9,815 nucleotides of DNA from Synergistaceae bacterium (GTDB taxonomy: Bacteria; Synergistota; Synergistia; Synergistales; Synergistaceae), in assembly GCA_012728505.1 (NCBI GenBank), contig JAAYEY010000105.1, positions 1 through 9,815 of the forward strand, in the 5' to 3' direction. Positions 7,045 to 9,815 of the stretch are shown here, one piece after another. Positions within the stretch are counted from its first letter, which is position 1. Every line of letters starts with the position of its first letter. A program made the translations under genes and the position numbers. Below the pieces are notes generated by a model, which saw nothing but the letters and a program-made list of their open reading frames with translations, ran no database searches and was not told the origin of the DNA.

Positions 7045-7971
7045 ATGATTTTTGCATTAGGAGCATTTGACGGTTTTCATCTTGGTCATCAACGTCTTTT
7101 AGAAACTGCAAAAGAACGTGCGGCTAAGACGTGTAATGAATGGGGAGTTATAACATTTGAGGGGCATCCTCAGCTTCTTTTCAGTAAAGACTCATTCAAG
7201 CTTCTCTTTACTCCAGAGGAGAGGGATCTGCTGATTAGTTATCTTGGTATCCCTTTCGTGGACAAGGTGCCGTTCAACATTACCCTTGCAGACATGCTTC
7301 CTTCTGACTTTTTGGATCATATCTCAAAAAGGGTATCTATAGATGGCCTTGTGGTCGGAGAAAATTTCCGTTTCGGTAGGGCTAGAACAGGAACTTCTGA
7401 AATTCTTGCCGAGCTTTGTGCCGAAAGAAACTGGACTCTTGATATTATTGGTTCATTCAGACTTATCGGCAATATTGTAAGTAGCACCTCTGTTAGAGAT
7501 GCCTTGCTCAGGGGACAGGTTGAATCGGCGTGCGAAATGCTCGGTTACCCATTTATGATCCGCAGCAAGGTGATAAAGGGTGATGGAAGGGGCAGAGTCC
7601 TCGGCTTTCCAACTGCAAACCTCTCTGTTCGGCCTAATAAGATATATCCGGCAAGAGGAAGCTATGCAGGTATTACCTACATAAAAGGAGATTGGTATCC
7701 TGTAGCCCTGAATATTGGCTATAACCCCACTTTCGAAGGAACTAGGGGATTGCACTGTGAAGCCAATATAGTTGGTTTTGAAGGCGACCTTTACGAAAAG
7801 ACCATCACTCTACACCTGCTCTCAAGAAACAGAGAAGAGATTAAGTTTTCCGGAGCTGATGCCTTGGTCGTCCAGCTAAAAAAGGACATAAAGCATGCAA
7901 AAGCCACAGCGTCCTCTTACATGAAAAGCTTCCCCGAAGTACTAAGGAAGTTTTCAAAACTAGAGCTTTGA
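7045..7971 (+). CDS. ribF: Bifunctional riboflavin kinase / FAD synthetase RibF
   Basis: RibF phosphorylates riboflavin to FMN and adenylylates FMN to FAD in the cytoplasm. The 308-aa protein has the N-terminal nucleotidyltransferase domain with LGAFDGFHLGHQ (5-16), VGENFRFG (104-111) and the ISSTxVR-like VSSTSVRDALLRG (145-157). The C-terminal flavokinase domain has GDGRGRVLGFPTANL (179-193), NIGYNPTF (223-230) and Glu239 in the following HCEANIVGF segment. The N-terminus is short: the protein starts almost directly at the first beta strand, without the 10-20 residue extension seen in many RibF proteins. The start is ATG 7045. It appears to be the last gene of the operon, since no gene follows for 521 bp. 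No strong terminator directly follows its stop. Confidence 0.96.
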   Translation: MIFALGAFDGFHLGHQRLLETAKERAAKTCNEWGVITFEGHPQLLFSKDSFKLLFTPEERDLLISYLGIPFVDKVPFNITLADMLPSDFLDHISKRVSIDGLVVGENFRFGRARTGTSEILAELCAERNWTLDIIGSFRLIGNIVSSTSVRDALLRGQVESACEMLGYPFMIRSKVIKGDGRGRVLGFPTANLSVRPNKIYPARGSYAGITYIKGDWYPVALNIGYNPTFEGTRGLHCEANIVGFEGDLYEKTITLHLLSRNREEIKFSGADALVVQLKKDIKHAKATASSYMKSFPEVLRKFSKLEL

Positions 7972-8000
7972 CATGCGAAGTTAGGTGACGTATCATTACT

Positions 8001-8018
8001 GCCGCAGAGGCGTGCGGC
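8001..8018 (+). repeat. Small GC-rich stem-loop downstream of ribF
   Basis: GCCGCA (8001-8006) pairs with TGCGGC (8013-8018) around a 6-nt loop. No T-run follows, so it is not a standard intrinsic terminator. A second small hairpin follows at 8025-8041 (CGGCGA / TCGCCG, loop tttta). Together these could protect the 3' end of the operon mRNA. Confidence 0.5.
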
Positions 8019-8084
8019 GTGAAGCGGCGATTTTATCGCCGTGAAGCAATGGTGAAGCAGTAGTGAAGCAATTGTAAAGACTGC
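8019..8084 (+). repeat. 11-bp periodic GTGAAGC array
   Basis: GTGAAGC occurs exactly at 8019, 8041, 8052 and 8063, and a degenerate GTAAAGA occurs at 8074. All are in one 11-bp register; the 8030 step is occupied by the hairpin sequence attttatcgcc. Spacing close to one helical turn would put the copies on the same face of the DNA, as in iterons or multimeric protein sites. It could equally be a simple mini-satellite. Function is unknown. Confidence 0.75.
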
Positions 8085-8121
8085 GATCCAAAGCAGCCAC
8101 GGAGTAACCTCCTCATTGTCT

Positions 8122-8145
8122 TTCCCGTATGCACTTGAGCGGGAA
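8122..8145. repeat. Short inverted repeat TTCCCG/CGGGAA
   Basis: TTCCCG (8122-8127) and CGGGAA (8140-8145) form a 6-bp stem with a 12-nt loop, followed by TCCAG. This resembles a dispersed repeat of the type TTCCCG-n-CGGGAATCCAG seen in many bacterial genomes; that comparison is from memory and unverified. Confidence 0.5.
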
Positions 8146-8194
8146 TCCAGGTTTGGTTTCAAAAACGTTTTTATAAAAAACCAAAGCCACTGGA
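8146..8194. repeat. AT-rich interrupted palindrome
   Basis: TCCAG (8146-8150) pairs with CTGGA (8190-8194), and TTTGGTTT (8152-8159) pairs with AAACCAAA (8178-8185). The centre holds two overlapping perfect 12-bp palindromes, AAAAACGTTTTT (8161-8172) and TTTTTATAAAAA (8168-8179). It could form a cruciform or an RNA stem-loop. Terminator activity is possible but not typical, since the stem is AT-rich. Confidence 0.65.
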
Positions 8195-8209
8195 CGCGGG
8201 GGCTCAAAG

Positions 8210-8454
8210 GCATGCCGGTGAGACGAAGGGGAGAATATTTTTTTAGTGGGTCTTATTAGTTTGTTCCCATTGACTCCCAATTGATTTCCAACCGATTACC
8301 AATTGATTCACGCGGCAGATTCACGCCGCAGCATACCGGCGAGACGAAGGGGAGAGTATTTTTTTAGTGGGTTTTATTAGTTTGTTCCCCATTGACTCCC
8401 AATTGACTCTCCAACCGATTACCAATTGATTTCCGCGGCACTTTCCACGCCGCA
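8210..8454 (+). repeat. Tandem duplication of a 121/124-bp unit
   Basis: Unit 1 (8210-8330, 121 bp) and unit 2 (8331-8454, 124 bp) align end to end. By eye there are about nine substitutions and three 1-nt insertions, so the identity is near 90 percent. Both begin GCAT.CCGG.GAGACGAAGG, contain ATTTTTTTAGTGGGT and TTATTAGTTTGTTCCC, and end in a GCGGC/GCCGC inverted repeat. A possible third remnant (gtacctaggc, 8455-8464) follows. Each unit contains four roughly 11-bp subrepeats of the form ATTGAYTCCCA: 8269-8312 in unit 1, and 8391-8435 in unit 2, where one copy is 12 bp. The pair ends about 20 bp before the Shine-Dalgarno of the next gene. Confidence 0.9.
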
Positions 8455-8475
8455 GTACCTAGGCTTTTTAATTTG

Positions 8476-8482
8476 AAGGAGG
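8476..8482 (+). promoter_or_regulatory. Strong Shine-Dalgarno for a TTG start
   Basis: AAGGAGG lies 10 nt before TTG 8493. It is the closest match to the anti-Shine-Dalgarno consensus among the sites I read, and it supports TTG as start. No convincing promoter is visible upstream within the repeats. Confidence 0.75.
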
Positions 8483-8492
8483 ACGATTTTCC

Positions 8493-9521
8493 TTGTTAAG
8501 GTATCTAAGATTGCATGTAAAAGGAATAATGATTGCTGTAATTCTTTTGTTTGTAGCTTCCTGTTTTGCCGGTTATGGGCTTTATGCGCGTTCCGGAGGT
8601 GGAAATGATGGTAACAAGGATTATGCTGTTGCTGAGGTTAACGGAAAAAATGTTATGCGTTCTGATATCGAAAAGGGCACCATGCAGCTTGCCGAAAATA
8701 TGGGGGCAGGCAAAGAGGTCACCTCTGAAGATATTCCATTTATGAGAAAAGCAATCCTCGACAGTACTGCGATTGAAGCAGAACTTGTAAAAGAGATCAA
8801 GAACCGCAAGATCGAAGTTACAGAGAAAGAAATAGACGAAGCGTACACAAGCATTATGGACAGCTATCCGACAAGGGAAGAGTTCAAAGCATACATAGAA
8901 CGTTCTGGTATAACAGAGAGCCAGATAAGAGCAGATATTAAGAAACAGATATCACAAAAAAAAGTTATGGATGCCCTTGCTGCTGAGATAGATGTGCCTG
9001 ATGACGAATCACTTAGGTTCTATGAATCAGCTAAAAGCATGCTTTACAAACAGCCTGCAGGGTTCAAGGTAAACATTGCCACATTCAAGAACAACGAAGC
9101 CGCACAACTTGCTCAGAAAGCACTTTCGGAAGGTGCAGCTTGGGATAAGGTAATGGATGATAACAAGGTTCATATAATGTCATCTACTCCCTACGAGAAG
9201 CCTGTACTGATAACAGAACAGATGCTGGTAGATTCTCTTGCACCGCTAAAAGATCTTCCATTAAATAAAGTTTCTCCTGTTATGGCAGTCACGAGCAGCG
9301 ATTCATATGTTGCCGTTAAAAGGAGCAAGGAATCGGAAAAACAGCTTAGCTATAATGAAGTAAGTGCTGATGTCACAGCAATGATAAGAAATCAAAAAGC
9401 CCAGGAAAAACAACAGGAATTTTATGAAATGCTTCTTTCGAGGGCAAAAATAAAGATTCTCGATCCCCAAATATTCCCTGTTCCAGCATCGGATGACGTA
9501 AAATCTGGCGATAAGCAGTAG
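8493..9521 (+). CDS. Membrane-anchored SurA/PpiD-like periplasmic chaperone
   Basis: This 342-aa protein looks like a SurA_N-type folding factor. A basic N-terminus (MLRYLRLHVKG) is followed by a hydrophobic segment (12-31), then a Gly-rich stretch and YAVAEVNGKNVMRSDIEKG (44-62), the typical SurA/PpiD opening. A helical chaperone domain (about 55-180) contains TEKEIDEAY and TREEFKAYIERSGITESQIRADIKKQI. The parvulin-like region (about 187-277) is degenerate: KQPAGFKVNIATF replaces the usual HILV-type start and no typical glycine core is seen, so prolyl isomerase activity is doubtful. VASC (21-24) fits a lipobox, so it is either a lipoprotein (PrsA-like) or a single-pass inner-membrane protein (PpiD-like). 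Translation starts at TTG 8493. It is separated from the upstream operon by the repeat block and lies 57 nt upstream of tRNA-Ser. Confidence 0.8.
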   Translation: MLRYLRLHVKGIMIAVILLFVASCFAGYGLYARSGGGNDGNKDYAVAEVNGKNVMRSDIEKGTMQLAENMGAGKEVTSEDIPFMRKAILDSTAIEAELVKEIKNRKIEVTEKEIDEAYTSIMDSYPTREEFKAYIERSGITESQIRADIKKQISQKKVMDALAAEIDVPDDESLRFYESAKSMLYKQPAGFKVNIATFKNNEAAQLAQKALSEGAAWDKVMDDNKVHIMSSTPYEKPVLITEQMLVDSLAPLKDLPLNKVSPVMAVTSSDSYVAVKRSKESEKQLSYNEVSADVTAMIRNQKAQEKQQEFYEMLLSRAKIKILDPQIFPVPASDDVKSGDKQ

Positions 9522-9539
9522 CACAAGCCGTTAAAGGTA

Positions 9540-9568
9540 TTGACAAAGGCTATGTTGAGCAATAAAAT
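9540..9568 (+). promoter_or_regulatory. Strong promoter of the tRNA unit
   Basis: TTGACA (9540-9545) and TAAAAT (9563-9568) are separated by 17 nt, which matches the sigma-70 consensus at 11 of 12 positions. Transcription would begin near 9575, a few bases before tRNA-Ser at 9579, as expected for a stable-RNA promoter. Confidence 0.85.
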
Positions 9569-9578
9569 AGCCCCTGTT

Positions 9579-9674
9579 GGTGAGGTGGCCGAGCTAGGCT
9601 GAAGGCGCTCGCCTGCTAAGCGGGTAGGGGGGCACAAACCTCCCTCCAGGGTTCGAATCCCTGCCTCACCGCCA
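9579..9674 (+). tRNA. tRNA-Ser(GCU)
   Basis: This class II tRNA has a perfect 7-bp acceptor stem GGTGAGG (9579-9585) / CCTCACC (9664-9670), discriminator G (9671) and encoded CCA (9672-9674). The anticodon stem is CTCGC/GCGGG and the loop CTGCTAA gives anticodon GCT at 9615-9617, reading AGC and AGU. The long variable arm and T-arm CAGGG-TTCGAAT-CCCTG are typical of tRNA-Ser. The minus-strand frame crossing it is spurious. Confidence 0.97.
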
Positions 9675-9687
9675 TCAACTATACAAT

Positions 9688-9764
9688 GCGCCGGTAGCTC
9701 AACTGGATAGAGCATCGGACTACGGATCCGAAGGTTACGAGTTCAAATCTTGTCCGGCGCGCCA
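9688..9764 (+). tRNA. tRNA-Arg(ACG)
   Basis: The 77-nt tRNA has acceptor stem GCGCCGG (9688-9694) / CCGGCGC (9754-9760), discriminator G and encoded CCA. The D-stem is GCTC/GAGC. Anticodon stem TCGGA/TCCGA with loop CTACGGA gives anticodon ACG at 9722-9724. The T-arm is ACGAG-TTCAAAT-CTTGT with a G-T pair. A34 is expected to be edited to inosine by TadA, so it would read CGU, CGC and CGA. It lies 13 nt after tRNA-Ser and is very likely co-transcribed. Confidence 0.97.
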
Positions 9765-9776
9765 TAGCAGAAACTA

Positions 9777-9809
9777 ATCCCTGAGGCTTGTTCTACCTCG
9801 GGGATTTTT
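9777..9809 (+). terminator. Intrinsic terminator of the tRNA unit
   Basis: ATCCCTGAGG (9777-9786) pairs with CCTCGGGGAT (9796-9805) through ten pairs including one G-T, around a 9-nt loop. A run of five T's (9805-9809) follows, its first base being part of the stem. It lies 12 nt after the tRNA-Arg CCA, which closes the two-tRNA transcription unit. Confidence 0.93.
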
Positions 9810-9815
9810 GGTTTA

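Larger units (their letters stand above)
8001..8454. repeat. Composite noncoding repeat mosaic (REP/MITE-like) between ribF and the SurA-like gene
   Basis: Nearly all of the 7972-8492 gap is built from repeats. GCCGCAG recurs at 8001-8007, 8325-8331 and 8449-8455, marking segment edges. TGCGGCGTGAAGC (8013-8025) has a near-identical inverted partner, TGCGGCGTGAATC on the minus strand (8330-8318), so the 8013-8330 core is bracketed by 13-bp imperfect inverted repeats with one mismatch. Between them lie an 11-bp array, stem-loops and the first 121-bp unit. There is no credible coding frame. The minus-strand reading frame across 7917-8213 encodes only repeat-derived sequence. It may be a non-autonomous mobile element or a genome-wide dispersed repeat; the identity is unknown to me. 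Confidence 0.7.

Noticed and set aside
7917..8213. Minus-strand open frame of 98 codons across the ribF end and the repeat block
   Set aside because: It overlaps ribF antisense, has no clear ribosome binding site, and its middle is translated 11-bp repeat (repeated Leu-Leu-His-His and Phe-Thr pattern). I treat it as a by-product of repeats.
8391..8435. TTGACT copies in the repeat units as -35 boxes for the SurA-like gene
   Set aside because: No matching -10 lies 16-18 nt downstream of either TTGACT. The resemblance comes from the 11-bp subrepeat consensus.
8001..8454. CRISPR array
   Set aside because: The repeats are either 11-bp steps without spacers or two contiguous 121/124-bp units. There is no alternation of conserved repeat and unique spacer, and no cas gene is present.
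9422..9715. Minus-strand open frame crossing tRNA-Ser (contains GIRTLEGGLCPPTRLAGE)
   Set aside because: This is the antisense translation of a tRNA-Ser gene, a well-known source of spurious proteins. It also overlaps the SurA-like gene.

Overview
The window is most simply read as a stretch of chromosome from an anaerobic diderm bacterium, tentatively Synergistota. That assignment is inference. It rests on moderate GC, the Firmicutes-style order rimP-nusA-ylxR-ylxQ-infB-ylxP-rbfA-nrnA-truB-ribF, a PpiD/SurA-like envelope chaperone immediately downstream, and tRNA genes with encoded CCA ends. No database search was possible.

Positions 1-7971 hold one long, tightly packed plus-strand operon for transcription elongation and translation start-up. 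RimP and RbfA mature the 30S subunit. NusA controls pausing, termination and antitermination. YlxR (RnpM) and YlxQ are small RNA-binding proteins. IF2 loads initiator tRNA, YlxP is a conserved protein of unclear role, NrnA degrades nanoRNAs and pAp, TruB makes Psi55 in tRNA, and RibF makes FMN and FAD. Most junctions overlap or lie within about 10 nt, which suggests translational coupling. The exception is the 80-nt AT-rich rimP-nusA gap. A candidate promoter at 5-32 is followed by a perfect 10-bp hairpin with a T-rich tail (61-92) only 14 nt before the rimP start, so the leader looks like an attenuator.

Positions 7972-8492 are a 521-bp noncoding region filled with repeats. It contains an 11-bp-periodic GTGAAGC array, several stem-loops, and a 121/124-bp tandem duplication with its own internal 11-bp repeats. 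A TGCGGCGTGAA-type motif occurs in opposite orientation at the two sides. This is the least explained part of the window and resembles a non-autonomous or REP/MITE-like mosaic.

Positions 8493-9521 encode a membrane- or lipid-anchored SurA/PpiD-like protein that starts with TTG behind a strong Shine-Dalgarno. Positions 9540-9809 form a compact tRNA transcription unit: a consensus-like promoter, tRNA-Ser(GCU), tRNA-Arg(ACG) and a strong intrinsic terminator.

No defence, secretion or biosynthetic system is visible. The points most worth a second look are the NrnA homologue with AHH in place of DHH, the leader attenuator, and the 8001-8454 repeat mosaic.
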